DNA of 64,000 bases from Alphaproteobacteria bacterium (GTDB taxonomy: Bacteria; Pseudomonadota; Alphaproteobacteria; Micavibrionales; Micavibrionaceae), in NCBI GenBank assembly GCA_030424975.1, contig JAUHVY010000002.1:434001-498000 (forward strand). Direction: 5' to 3'. A program made the position numbers and the translations under genes. Positions 44,475 through 53,103 of this stretch are shown one piece after another. How positions within the stretch are numbered: the first letter of the stretch is position 1; every line of letters starts with the position of its first letter. Under the pieces are notes generated by a model. It was not told where the DNA came from, searched no databases, and was given only the letters and a program-made list of their open reading frames with translations.

Positions 44475-44828
44475 ATGACAGATATGCCAAAAACTTTAGA
44501 AGAAGAAGTTAAATCTTCTTTTGCAAATCAAGATCATAACGATTCCTCTGATTTTAAAAGTGATGCTGTTTCCCAGTTTGATGATTTAGAACGCCGCCTG
44601 ATACAGGAAAGATTTCAATCATTGTTACTGGATGCTGGTTTTAGCCCGGAAGATTCACAAAGCATTAGTCATACAAACCCAAAACATATAACACCCGGTT
44701 TAAACAGCGCAGAACGTACTCAGGAAAACCGCATCAGAAATATATATAATAAAGCCAAACATGATGTTCGCAGCGCGCGCAACACAGTCGGCGGCATTGA
44801 AAAAAATTTAAGCCTTGATGCGGAATAA
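44475..44828 (+). CDS. Unknown small acidic protein
   Basis: 117 residues, starting directly after the stop of the ChaC-like gene, so it is translated from the same transcript. It is hydrophilic with predicted helices (QFDDLERRLIQERFQSLLLD, KHDVRSARNTVGGIEK), and has no signal peptide or membrane segment. No family recognised. Confidence 0.6.
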   Translation: MTDMPKTLEEEVKSSFANQDHNDSSDFKSDAVSQFDDLERRLIQERFQSLLLDAGFSPEDSQSISHTNPKHITPGLNSAERTQENRIRNIYNKAKHDVRSARNTVGGIEKNLSLDAE

Positions 44829-44831
44829 AAT

Positions 44832-45452
44832 TTATTGCCCGAATACCGGATCTAATACGGGAACGTCTTCGATTAAGATTTCATAATCTGACATATTCAC
44901 TTCACCGTTTGGTGCAACATAAATATCAACAACCATCAAAGCATCTTTTAACATCATATGTGCTTTCATGACATAAACACCATCTGCGCGTTTTTCAACA
45001 AGCTCCAGCGGGTTTAATGCCTCATTTAATGCTTTGCGTACCTCTGCCGGCGGTTCGTCTTTCCATTGCACATGGTCTGCTGTTTCACACAGAACAAAAC
45101 GTCCGTGACGTCCTTTTACATGTGCAAAGAAAAACCGTACATATTCCAAAATATTCTGATCATTCAGGGCAATCGGTGCTTTTTCATTCAGATCATAAAT
45201 TGTCTGAAAGCTCCAATCGATAACGGAAAAATCCAACTCGCCTTTTTTCTGAATTGCAAACCGTTGCAATGGCGGGTTTGTCGCATGATCCGCAACATCC
45301 AAAAATCTGTATTCGGGATAAAACGGAATATCGATCGCCATGATAGTTGTTTCAAGCGGATCAAAAAGGCTACCCTCTATCTGTTTGTTCAAGACATCCA
45401 GAATTTCGGCAACTTTGTTTAGTTCTAATTTTGTATATGATTCATCAAACAT
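44832..45452 (-). CDS. Unknown protein adjacent to the putative origin
   Basis: 206 residues. It is soluble and acidic, and begins MFDESYTKLELNKVAEIL. Its middle contains the aromatic-rich WSFQTIYDLNEKAP and an FVLCETADHVQW segment. The C-terminus is a possible beta domain with MVVDIYVAPNGEV. I do not recognise it. It is divergent from hemE and its start lies at the edge of the putative oriC, a common place for lineage-specific genes. Confidence 0.7.
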   Translation of the reverse strand: MFDESYTKLELNKVAEILDVLNKQIEGSLFDPLETTIMAIDIPFYPEYRFLDVADHATNPPLQRFAIQKKGELDFSVIDWSFQTIYDLNEKAPIALNDQNILEYVRFFFAHVKGRHGRFVLCETADHVQWKDEPPAEVRKALNEALNPLELVEKRADGVYVMKAHMMLKDALMVVDIYVAPNGEVNMSDYEILIEDVPVLDPVFGQ

Positions 45453-45629
45453 GGCGGGGTGATTCGTTTAGGAGTTACTCAATATCCCTATAGTGATGTT
45501 TTTATGTCTAAAAATCAAGACAGAGCTGCGGGAAAACTCTGTGAACGAATCCGATATTGAAACATGTATAAAACATGGGATGAAGTTACCCCGATTCCAC
45601 ACACATATGAAAGGGGTGAGTCATCCACT

Positions 45630-45638
45630 TGTGTAAAA
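45630..45638 (-). promoter_or_regulatory. DnaA box
   Basis: The minus strand reads TTTTACACA, a perfect match to TTWTNCACA. A degenerate box abuts it in inverted orientation at 45621-45629. Confidence 0.65.
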
Positions 45639-45720
45639 GTAAAAATCGTGAAAATGAAAAAAATGACTCGACTCGATGCGACTCGAGAGGAATCTAAACC
45701 TTTTTCTTTCAAGCAGCCTG

Positions 45721-45729
45721 TGTGTAAAA
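45721..45729 (-). promoter_or_regulatory. DnaA box
   Basis: Second perfect TTTTACACA on the minus strand, 91 bases from the first and in the same orientation. Confidence 0.65.
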
Positions 45730-45766
45730 AATGGGATATTTTTAATCCCCAAGACTCACAGGCTCT

Positions 45767-45812
45767 ACTATCTAATAAAACCTTTTAAAATAAATATATA
45801 TTTTTTTAATTC
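45767..45812. other. AT-rich block, possible DNA unwinding element
   Basis: Almost only A and T between the DnaA boxes and hemE, including runs of T and alternating TA at 45793-45800. This is the expected composition of an unwinding element. Confidence 0.45.
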
Positions 45813-45872
45813 TTCCTTGCCTGAATGTCTGAATTCGGAAATTATGCTTTTCAAAGTGAGAAAAGGATCAAC

Positions 45873-46937
45873 ATGGAATATCAGAAAAAGAACTTTCTGG
45901 AGTCCCTACGTGGGCACAAACCTGATCATGTACCATTCTGGTTTATGCGACAGGCAGGACGTTATCTACCCGAATACCGTGAATTACGCGCACAAGCAGG
46001 CAGCTTCCTGAACATGGCGTATAATCCTGATCTTGCATGTGAGATAACGATGCAACCGATCCGAAGGTTCCAAATGGATGCAGCAATTATTTTTTCCGAC
46101 ATTCTGGTTATTCCGCATGCGCTTGGTCAAAATCTTGAATTTGTACAAGGGGAAGGGCCGAAGCTGAATGCTTTGCGCACCGCACAGGAATTTTCATCAC
46201 TGAATTTTACAAATTTTGAAAAGACGTTAACCCCTGTTTACGAAGCTTTGAGCAAAACAAAAACGGCTTTGCAAACCGAAGGGTATGGCGGAACATCGCT
46301 CATAGGTTTTTGTGGCGCGCCATGGACAGTCGCCTGTTACATGGTCGAAGGCGGCGGTAGTAAGGATTATTTGAATGTTAAAAAATTGGCGTATTCTGAT
46401 CCTGAGGGGTTCCAACGTTTAATTGATTTATTGGTTGAATCCAGCGCGCAATATTTGATTAATCAAATCAGTGCAGGGGCAGACGCGGTACAGATTTTTG
46501 ATAGCTGGGCAGGGGTTCTAGATTCCCATAGCTTCCAAAAATGGGTTGTGAAACCAACGCGTCAGATGGTTGATTTAATTCGTGATACATACCCGGATGT
46601 GCCGATTATCGGTTTTCCGAGATGTGCAGGGCAAAATTATTTATCATACGTTCAGGATACCGGCGTCAATGCCGTTGGCCTAGACCCGTCAGTCGATACA
46701 AAATGGGCGGCGCGTACACTCCAGCCATTGGTAGCTGTACAAGGGAATTTAGATCCGATCTGTTTATTTGCAGGCGGGGATAGTATGATTATGGCCGCTG
46801 AAAAAATTATCGGTGATTTAACGGCTGCGGGGCAGGGTGGAAATTTTGTATTTAACCTCGGTCACGGTATTAACAAAGATACGCCGGTCGAAAACGTCGA
46901 ACAACTTGTGAAATTCATCAAGGAATACAAACTATGA
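45873..46937 (+). CDS. hemE: Uroporphyrinogen decarboxylase
   Basis: 354 residues from the ATG at 45873 with AAAAGGA upstream; the longer frame from 45825 has no site. HemE motifs: PFWFMRQAGRYLPEYR (signature 1), AAIIFSDILVIPHALG with the catalytic Asp, GFCGAPWTVACYMVEGGGS (signature 2), and QIFDSWAG. It removes four carboxyls to give coproporphyrinogen III. It overlaps hemH by four bases. hemE flanks the origin in many alphaproteobacteria. Confidence 0.96.
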   Translation: MEYQKKNFLESLRGHKPDHVPFWFMRQAGRYLPEYRELRAQAGSFLNMAYNPDLACEITMQPIRRFQMDAAIIFSDILVIPHALGQNLEFVQGEGPKLNALRTAQEFSSLNFTNFEKTLTPVYEALSKTKTALQTEGYGGTSLIGFCGAPWTVACYMVEGGGSKDYLNVKKLAYSDPEGFQRLIDLLVESSAQYLINQISAGADAVQIFDSWAGVLDSHSFQKWVVKPTRQMVDLIRDTYPDVPIIGFPRCAGQNYLSYVQDTGVNAVGLDPSVDTKWAARTLQPLVAVQGNLDPICLFAGGDSMIMAAEKIIGDLTAAGQGGNFVFNLGHGINKDTPVENVEQLVKFIKEYKL

Positions 46938-48007
46938 GCAAGAAAATAGCTGTTGTGTTATTTAATTTGGGCGGTCCGGATTCAAAAAATTCAATTCGCC
47001 CTTTTTTGCTGAATTTCTTTATGGATAAAAATATTATCGGTGCGCCGATTCCAATTCGTTGTTTGATTGCAACAATGATTGCCAATAAACGATCAAAACG
47101 TGAAGCGGGTGAATCATATTCATTTTTGGGTGATCGTTCGCCGTTATTAAAAAATTCACGTGCGCAGGCAATCAAGCTTGAGGGCGTTTTAAATGATAAA
47201 GCGCAAGACGGAAATACCTACAAAACATTTGTGTGTATGCGATATTGGCATCCGATGTCACCGCAGGTCGTGCGTGAAGTGCGTGATTGGGGCGCCGATA
47301 AAATTGTTTTATTGCCGCTTTATCCGCAGTTCTCAACAACAACAACATGGTCGTCGCTGGGCGTTTGGAAAAAGGCATTATTCGAAGCCGGTATGGAAAA
47401 TACTGAAAGTTCAATGATTTGTTGTTACCCTGAAAACGAAGGGTTCGTGAATGCATCGGCCGAACATATCAAAATTGAATATGCAAAGGCGTTGAAAGAC
47501 GGTCATGAACGTATTCGCGTTTTATTCTCCGCACATGGTTTGCCTGAAAAAGTGATTAAAAACGGCGATCCGTATCAATCACAATGCGAAGCATCCGCAG
47601 AAAAAATAGCCGAAAAACTGAAATCTGATTTGGGTGTTGAAACCCTTGATTGGGGTATATGTTATCAATCACGCGTCGGCCCGATGAAATGGATCGGCCC
47701 CTCAACAGAAGAAGCCATTGAGAAAGCTGCGGCTGATAAAACTGCTATTATTATTTATCCGCATGCCTTCACGCAGGAACATGTAGAAACCCTGGTCGAG
47801 CTTGATATCGAATATAAAGAGCTTGCGGAAAAGCAGGGATTGCATGGATATTACCGCGCGCAAACTGTCGGTACGGCAGATGCGTTTATTGATGGTTTGG
47901 CAAAACTTGTTCATGATCATCAGGAACGTACGGATATCACCGCCGAAGGATTTGAATGTATTTGCGCGCCGCAATTTGATCGTTGCTGCATGCGTATGGA
48001 AGCTTAA
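46934..48007 (+). CDS. hemH: Ferrochelatase
   Basis: 357 residues. The sequence begins VVLFNLGGPDS, with MRYWHPM and LPLYPQFSTTTTWSSLG. The active His is in LFSAHGLPEKVI, followed by YQSRVGPMKW, and Glu in the AFTQEHVETLVELDIEY segment. It inserts Fe(II) into protoporphyrin IX at the membrane. The C-terminus ends CICAPQFDRCCMRMEA with four Cys, which could ligate a [2Fe-2S] cluster as in some ferrochelatases. Coupled to hemE. Confidence 0.95.
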   Translation: MSKKIAVVLFNLGGPDSKNSIRPFLLNFFMDKNIIGAPIPIRCLIATMIANKRSKREAGESYSFLGDRSPLLKNSRAQAIKLEGVLNDKAQDGNTYKTFVCMRYWHPMSPQVVREVRDWGADKIVLLPLYPQFSTTTTWSSLGVWKKALFEAGMENTESSMICCYPENEGFVNASAEHIKIEYAKALKDGHERIRVLFSAHGLPEKVIKNGDPYQSQCEASAEKIAEKLKSDLGVETLDWGICYQSRVGPMKWIGPSTEEAIEKAAADKTAIIIYPHAFTQEHVETLVELDIEYKELAEKQGLHGYYRAQTVGTADAFIDGLAKLVHDHQERTDITAEGFECICAPQFDRCCMRMEA

Positions 48008-48066
48008 CTTCTCGGAACTTTTGATCCGCTCAGATCGTTGGTAAAAGCCTGAAAGGGATAAAATCA

Positions 48067-48810
48067 ATGACAGATCAAAATGCACAAAAACATGCAACGC
48101 TATATCGTATGGTCACAGATAAACATATCTGTCCGTTTGGTATAAGATCTAAAGATCTGCTGCAGCGCCTAGGGTATAGTGTTGAAGACCATCATTTAAA
48201 GACACGTGAAGAGACCGATGCCTTTAAACAACAACATGACGTAAAAACAACTCCGCAAACATTTATCGATGGTGTTCGTATTGGCGGTTATGATGATTTG
48301 CTTACGCATTTTGATGTTAAAACGCTTAAGCAAGAGGGCACAACTTATCAACCAATTATTGCGATTTTTGCGGTAACATTTTTGATGGCATGTGCGCTGA
48401 GCTGGCTATTACTTGCTGCTTTGAATTTTAATGTCATTTTAAAATTATTTATCGCCGTTAGTATGTGCGTGCTAGCGATTTTGAAATTGCGGGATTTATA
48501 TTCCTTTTCAAACCAATTTATAACCTATGACTTGCTGGCGATGCGGTATGTACGTTATGCGTATATCTATCCCTTTGCAGAGGCATTAGCCGGCATCGGT
48601 ATGATTGCAGGAATCATGACGCCGATGGTTTCAATTATTGCGATTTTTATTGGTGGTATCGGAACTGTATCCGTTATCAAGGCGGTATATATTGATCGCC
48701 GTGAATTAAAATGTGCATGCGTTGGCGGAAACAGCAATGTACCACTCGGCTTTATTTCTTTAACCGAAAATTTGATGATGGTGGTTATGGGCATTTGGAT
48801 GCTTGCCTGA
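48067..48810 (+). CDS. Glutaredoxin-like domain fused to a MauE/DoxX-like membrane domain
   Basis: 247 residues. Residues about 10-85 form a glutaredoxin-like fold: HICPFGIRSKDLLQRLG with a single active Cys (CPFG), the cis-Pro segment KTTPQTFIDG, and IGGYDDLL. Then four or five membrane segments with YDLLAMRYVRYAYIYPFAE and LKCACVGGNSNVPLGF, typical of MauE/DoxX-like proteins. The fusion suggests electron or thiol transfer across the membrane, but no substrate is known. Gap of 59 bases from hemH. Confidence 0.8.
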   Translation: MTDQNAQKHATLYRMVTDKHICPFGIRSKDLLQRLGYSVEDHHLKTREETDAFKQQHDVKTTPQTFIDGVRIGGYDDLLTHFDVKTLKQEGTTYQPIIAIFAVTFLMACALSWLLLAALNFNVILKLFIAVSMCVLAILKLRDLYSFSNQFITYDLLAMRYVRYAYIYPFAEALAGIGMIAGIMTPMVSIIAIFIGGIGTVSVIKAVYIDRRELKCACVGGNSNVPLGFISLTENLMMVVMGIWMLA

Positions 48811-49278
48811 TTATTCGATGTCAGGCCCTTGCGATATATCGTGGTCGGGTTGCTCTATTTGGATAGTATATCCTGACACAGCTTCTATTTTCTCTTCTGT
48901 TTTATCATCCGGAATAACTACATTATACAAGCTTGCCGATAACGCCGTAGAGAGCGCTAAGCCTTTTGTAAAATCAACCGCGCGTGTGTATCTGACGTCA
49001 CGTACGCTTGCGAGAGCGTTATACGCACTCACCAGTGTTAACGCAGCCAGCCCAGCAGCATATTCAGGCTTATCCTGATATTCTAGAATTGCGTGTGCAG
49101 TACCGTATGAAAAGGCGGTGGTTGATGCCAAATACATACCTGAATTAAAACCCGATGCGATATTTTCACGGGTAATTGTTCCCATAAAATTCTTTTCAAA
49201 CTCCGCGCTCAGATCAGGATCAGGCTGATATAAAATGTCATTAAATGTTGAGCTCAAAATATACCCGCTTTCTTTCAT
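48811..49278 (-). CDS. Unknown protein with Ala-rich hydrophobic segments
   Basis: 155 residues from the ATG at 49278; a longer frame to 49383 would run into hemJ and is not used. Features are NIASGFNSGMYLASTTAFSY and YAAGLAALTLVSAYNALASV, which form one or two membrane or amphipathic helices, followed by LALSTALSASLYNVV. The acidic C-terminus ends in DHDISQGPDIE. The ribosome site is unclear. No family recognised. It is divergent from hemJ and abuts the convergent Grx-MauE stop. Confidence 0.55.
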   Translation of the reverse strand: MKESGYILSSTFNDILYQPDPDLSAEFEKNFMGTITRENIASGFNSGMYLASTTAFSYGTAHAILEYQDKPEYAAGLAALTLVSAYNALASVRDVRYTRAVDFTKGLALSTALSASLYNVVIPDDKTEEKIEAVSGYTIQIEQPDHDISQGPDIE

Positions 49279-49335
49279 CTTGTGCGCGCGACCATATCCT
49301 ATATAGTATTTTTTTGTCAAAATCAGGTTAAAGCC

Positions 49336-49785
49336 ATGCAAGATACACTCAATAATTATTACGATATCATTCGCGCCCTGCACATTATTTCCGTGATTTC
49401 ATGGATGGCGGGGATGTTGTATTTGCCGCGCCTTTTTGTTTATCACGTAGGCGCTTCGGCCGGATCAGAGCTGAGTGAAACCCTGAAGGTTATGGAGCGT
49501 CGTTTATTCAAGATCATTATGAACCCCGCAAGTATTGCAACTTGGGTGTTTGGTGGATTGATGTTATATGCGCGTTGGGATTTGTTTATGATTTCACCCT
49601 GGATGCATACAAAATTGCTTTTTGTTGTGCTGATGACAGGCGTACACCATATGTATTTGAAATATCTGCGCGCTTTCGCAGAAGACAGAAATAAAAAATC
49701 TGAAAAATTTTATAGAATTCTTAACGAAGTACCGACAATAATGATGATCATCATTGTGGTTTTGGCGGTGGTTGAGCCATTCTAA
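49336..49785 (+). CDS. hemJ: Protoporphyrinogen IX oxidase (HemJ type)
   Basis: 149 residues from the ATG at 49336, chosen because HemJ begins near RALHIISVISWMAGMLYLPRLFVYH, which follows directly. Four membrane segments; MERRLFKIIMNPA and the conserved His/Lys pair near WMHTKLLFV, then HHMYLKYLR. It oxidises protoporphyrinogen IX and binds haem. With hemE and hemH it gives three late steps of haem synthesis in one region. Confidence 0.94.
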   Translation: MQDTLNNYYDIIRALHIISVISWMAGMLYLPRLFVYHVGASAGSELSETLKVMERRLFKIIMNPASIATWVFGGLMLYARWDLFMISPWMHTKLLFVVLMTGVHHMYLKYLRAFAEDRNKKSEKFYRILNEVPTIMMIIIVVLAVVEPF

Positions 49786-50073
49786 GTCACTGATGTAAAA
49801 TAATTTCTATATTTTTCCCAACGACAGGTCTTTATTAAAAACTTCACGTACGAATCAGAAAGAACATAATTTCTTGACTCTGTGCATAAGTACAGCTATA
49901 AATTTTCTGTCTTTGAAAAAATCCATAGAAATTTTGGGTAATAAATATTTGCCACGCGTTGGCACAGAATACTGCGAATGAGAGCGAGAACGTTTTTGTT
50001 TTGCGATATTCAAACTGGAAACAAGGTTAAGAGTTTCTTCCACGTATCTATCAATTAAAATTATGAGTATTTG
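49786..50073 (+). promoter_or_regulatory. rho upstream region
   Basis: 288 bases with no supported gene. It contains the rho promoter and a leader of about 165 bases. Long leaders are normal for rho and allow autoregulation. CTGT-GCATAAGT-ACAG lies in the promoter spacer region as a 4-bp inverted repeat. Confidence 0.6.
49874..49902 (+). promoter_or_regulatory. sigma70-type promoter of rho
   Basis: TTGACT (49874-49879), a 17-base spacer, and TATAAA (49897-49902): five of six consensus bases in each hexamer at optimal spacing. The best promoter match in the window. Confidence 0.75.
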
Positions 50074-51330
50074 ATGAACCTACAGGAATTGAAAACACGA
50101 TCCCCGGCTGAGCTGCTGGCTTTTGCTGAGGAATTGGAAATCGAGAACTGCAACACCATGCGCAAACAAGACATGATGTTTGCGATTTTGAAACAACTGG
50201 CAAAGCAAGATGTGCCTATCTCGGGCGTTGGTGTCCTCGAAGTTTTACAAGACGGTTTCGGCTTCTTACGTAGCCCTGAAGAAAACTATCTTCCCGGCCC
50301 GGATGACATTTATGTTTCACCATCACAAGTACGTCGTTTCGGTTTACGTACAGGTGATATCGTCGAAGGGGAAATTCGTGCCCCAAAAGATTCAGAGCGT
50401 TATTTCGCCCTTCTCAGGGTTGGTTCGATTAGTAACGAAGCCCCTGAAAAGCTGCGTCACCGTATTAACTTTGATAACCTCACCCCACTCTATCCCGATC
50501 GTAAAATTAAGCTTGAATATGAAGATCCGACAAAGGATTCAAAAGTTCAACGTGTGATCGAATTAACCTCTCCGCTTGGTTTCGGGCAACGTGCATTGAT
50601 CGTTGCGCCCCCGCGTACAGGTAAAACAGTGATGATGCAAAATATTGCAACATCTATTGCAACTAATCACCCGGATGCATATTTGATCGTTCTTTTGATT
50701 GATGAACGTCCGGAAGAGGTGACAGACATGGCACGTTCCGTACGTGGCGAGGTCGTTTCCTCTACATTTGATGAGCCGGCTTCCAGACACGTACAGGTTG
50801 CCGAAATGGTCATGGAAAAGGCAAAACGTCTGGTTGAGCATAAGCGTGATGTTGTTATCTTGCTTGACTCTATTACACGTTTGGCACGAGCGTATAACAC
50901 GGTTGTTCCCTCCTCTGGTAAAGTTTTGACCGGTGGTGTTGATGCGAATGCCCTACAACGTCCAAAGCGTTTCTTTGGTGCGGCACGTAACGTCGAACAG
51001 GGCGGATCCCTCACAATTATTGCAACCGCTTTGATTGATACAGGATCGCGTATGGACGAAGTTATTTTCGAAGAATTTAAAGGTACAGGTAACTCTGAAA
51101 TCGTGCTTGATCGTAAGCTTGCAGATAAGCGTGTCTTCCCTGCAATTGATATTCAAAAATCAGGGACACGTAAAGAAGAGCTATTGGTTGATAAAGATAC
51201 ATTGCAAAAAATGTGGGTACTTCGTCGTATTCTTAACCCTATGGGTACAGTAGATGCTGTTGAATTCTTGCTCGGCAAGATGAAGGGCACAAAGAATAAT
51301 GATGAATTCTTTAGCTCTATGAACCAGTAA
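50074..51330 (+). CDS. rho: Transcription termination factor Rho
   Basis: 418 residues from the ATG at 50074. The N-terminal helical part is [20 protein letters not shown]. The RNA-binding cold-shock fold has [20 protein letters not shown] and [16 protein letters not shown]. The P-loop is APPRTGKT near 176, with [13 protein letters not shown] and [16 protein letters not shown] (Walker B). [20 protein letters not shown] and the R loop GTGNSE follow. A hexameric RNA-DNA helicase. hemE-hemH-hemJ-rho is the usual order. Confidence 0.97.
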   Translation: MNLQELKTRSPAELLAFAEELEIENCNTMRKQDMMFAILKQLAKQDVPISGVGVLEVLQDGFGFLRSPEENYLPGPDDIYVSPSQVRRFGLRTGDIVEGEIRAPKDSERYFALLRVGSISNEAPEKLRHRINFDNLTPLYPDRKIKLEYEDPTKDSKVQRVIELTSPLGFGQRALIVAPPRTGKTVMMQNIATSIATNHPDAYLIVLLIDERPEEVTDMARSVRGEVVSSTFDEPASRHVQVAEMVMEKAKRLVEHKRDVVILLDSITRLARAYNTVVPSSGKVLTGGVDANALQRPKRFFGAARNVEQGGSLTIIATALIDTGSRMDEVIFEEFKGTGNSEIVLDRKLADKRVFPAIDIQKSGTRKEELLVDKDTLQKMWVLRRILNPMGTVDAVEFLLGKMKGTKNNDEFFSSMNQ

Positions 51331-51424
51331 TATCAAACTGTTTTATTTCATATAGATTATATGTTGTGACATGGCTTTGGCTGCGTTACCATTCTTGCGC
51401 CTGTTTCATTTAACGGAGGATTTT

Positions 51425-52198
51425 ATGCGCAAGACTTTTATTCTTACATTCATACTCACCATTTGCTTTTTTGTTTCTACAGCGCCCGTAAAGGCCGATG
51501 AAGCGGAACAAAAACGTACGATCTCCGTGACAGGTGAGGCAGAACTTCGTGTTGTTCCCGATCAGGTTATTATTTCCATGACAGCGGAAAGTCGTAATAA
51601 AGCGCTTTTAGATGCGCAAAAACAAAATGATGCAACAATTTCTCAGCTGATCGCTTATGTAGAAAAAGACCTTGGCGTTGAGGGTAAGAACATACAGACA
51701 GATTTCACAAGCGTGGAACCAATGTATCAGCAGTGCAATTATCGTGATGAACAAAACGGCAGCTGTAGCCCTCTTGAAATCACTTATTACGCTGTTCGTA
51801 AGGGTGTACAGATCAAGTTGGACAAGGTTGATTCTTACGAAGCATTGGTGACTAAGGCACTTCAACTTGGTGTGACGCATATTAACAATGTAGAATTTGT
51901 TACAACAAAGTTGCGCGAGCATCGTGACAAAGCACGTGAAATGGCGGCTACGGCATCTAAGGAAAAGGCAGCAGCATTGGCAGGTGCGCTAGGAATGGAA
52001 CTTGGTAAACCAATGACTATCCATGCAAACCAGTATCAAACATTTTATCAGCACACTGCGCGCGGGGGAAATGTGCGTATGATGCAAAATTCTATTGCAA
52101 ATGCGCCAAGCGAAGGTGGCATGGACGGAAGCTCAGCCCTCGCATTAGGGCAAATTAATATCACCGCACAGGTTAATGTTACCTTTGAAATTCACTAG
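51425..52198 (+). CDS. SIMPL-domain (DUF541) exported protein
   Basis: 257 residues from the ATG at 51425, chosen for CGGAGGA five bases upstream. The signal peptide ends near VKADE. The SIMPL domain has ISVTGEAELRVVPDQVIISM, then KNIQTDFTSVEP with YQQCNYRDEQNGSCSP, and KAREMAATASKEKAAALAGA. SIMPL proteins are periplasmic (YggE-like) with links to oxidative stress; mechanism unclear. Convergent with the next gene. Confidence 0.9.
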   Translation: MRKTFILTFILTICFFVSTAPVKADEAEQKRTISVTGEAELRVVPDQVIISMTAESRNKALLDAQKQNDATISQLIAYVEKDLGVEGKNIQTDFTSVEPMYQQCNYRDEQNGSCSPLEITYYAVRKGVQIKLDKVDSYEALVTKALQLGVTHINNVEFVTTKLREHRDKAREMAATASKEKAAALAGALGMELGKPMTIHANQYQTFYQHTARGGNVRMMQNSIANAPSEGGMDGSSALALGQINITAQVNVTFEIH

Positions 52199-52202
52199 CT
52201 TA

Positions 52203-52880
52203 TTATTGTTGATTGACTAGTTTTACGGTATGCGGAATAAGTTGCGTATAGAGGTTATGTCTCGGATGATGCCCGGTTGAATCGGCACGTAATATAAAGT
52301 CTTTACCGATAAGCTGAAAACCGGGAATCATATTATAGGTAATGGAGCTGCGCAGATCATACGGGCTGACGGCGACAATGTGGTTTTGATCTTTGCGGAT
52401 ATTAAAATGCTCTGCCCATTTCTTTGCATCTTCCGGCTGTGGGGGCCTCATTTTCATGTCATAGAGTAATATTTGTATGAATACGATGTCTTTACTTGGA
52501 AACTTCAAGCTCTTCGCGTATTTGGGGAATATTTTCCTATATGATTGTGAGTGTTGTTCAACCGGGTTGTTTTCATATGATCCACGCTCATGTGCACCTG
52601 AAAAAGCTTGGCACGCCGGACAATTCATTCCTGTTGGTTCGATGATAATTACTTTTCCTTTTAAGGCCGATAATCTGAAAGGTAACCCTTCTTGATCAAT
52701 TAATTCGAGATCAGGATATGGTTGATTAAGTGCAGGCGGCCATGGTGAAGGTGTGAATTTTTGTATTTGTACGGGTGCTGGTGAAAAAAAATCAGCACGA
52801 AAAAGCATCCAAAAAATCGGGATGATAATCACCATCACCATCGATAATATTGTTTTTCCAACCATTTTAGATCGGGACAT
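52203..52880 (-). CDS. Membrane-anchored thioredoxin-fold protein
   Basis: 225 residues. One membrane segment at about 10-30 is followed by a thioredoxin-like domain: PYPDLELIDQEGLPFRLSAL, then KGKVIIIEPTGMNCPACQAF with a CxxC active site near residue 87. VFIQILLYDMKMRPPQPEDA and IPGFQLIGKDFILRADSTG with a Pro before the final strand follow. The TlpA/SCO-like layout suggests a periplasmic thiol reductase or metallochaperone; the partner is unknown. Confidence 0.75.
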   Translation of the reverse strand: MSRSKMVGKTILSMVMVIIIPIFWMLFRADFFSPAPVQIQKFTPSPWPPALNQPYPDLELIDQEGLPFRLSALKGKVIIIEPTGMNCPACQAFSGAHERGSYENNPVEQHSQSYRKIFPKYAKSLKFPSKDIVFIQILLYDMKMRPPQPEDAKKWAEHFNIRKDQNHIVAVSPYDLRSSITYNMIPGFQLIGKDFILRADSTGHHPRHNLYTQLIPHTVKLVNQQ

Positions 52881-53103
52881 AACCTAATAAATACCTTCGT
52901 TTTAAAGCTTTTGAACGAAAAAATAGATCTAATTTACAATAAATTATAGTTAATTATCTCTCTTATTCTATTGAAATACAACAAAAATTCGAAACGATAG
53001 TGTTTGTCATAATTATTATTTTGTGGTGCAATATAAACATAAGCGGATCGATATTGGGTTCGAAACCGCATAGAAAAAACATTCCATAACGGGTCAGAAA
53101 AGA

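Larger units (their letters stand above)
45461..45757. repeat. Cluster of nine GANTC (CcrM-type methylation) sites
   Basis: Starts at 45461, 45547, 45593, 45618, 45665, 45670, 45680, 45690 and 45753. About one per 256 bases is expected by chance, so nine in 297 bases is a strong excess. A tenth at 45439 is in the adjacent gene. CcrM methylates GANTC in most alphaproteobacteria. Confidence 0.85.
45453..45872. other. Putative chromosomal replication origin (oriC)
   Basis: 420 bases without a supported gene, between a hypothetical gene and hemE, the usual alphaproteobacterial origin site. It holds two perfect DnaA boxes, degenerate boxes such as TCATCCACT at 45621, nine GANTC sites, the repeat ACTCGA three times at 45666-45686, and an AT-rich block at 45767-45812. 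Three parS-like sites lie within 14 kb to the right. Direct proof is lacking. Confidence 0.65.

Noticed and set aside
45564-45788. Small open frames within the putative origin
   Set aside because: They are explained by repeats of GACTCGA and DnaA boxes, with no coding signature.
45785-45809. CtrA-type site TTAA-N7-TTAA in the origin
   Set aside because: Two TTAA are present but 17 bases apart, not 7.
49855-50043. 62-residue minus-strand frame upstream of rho
   Set aside because: It overlaps the clear rho promoter and leader and has no supporting features.
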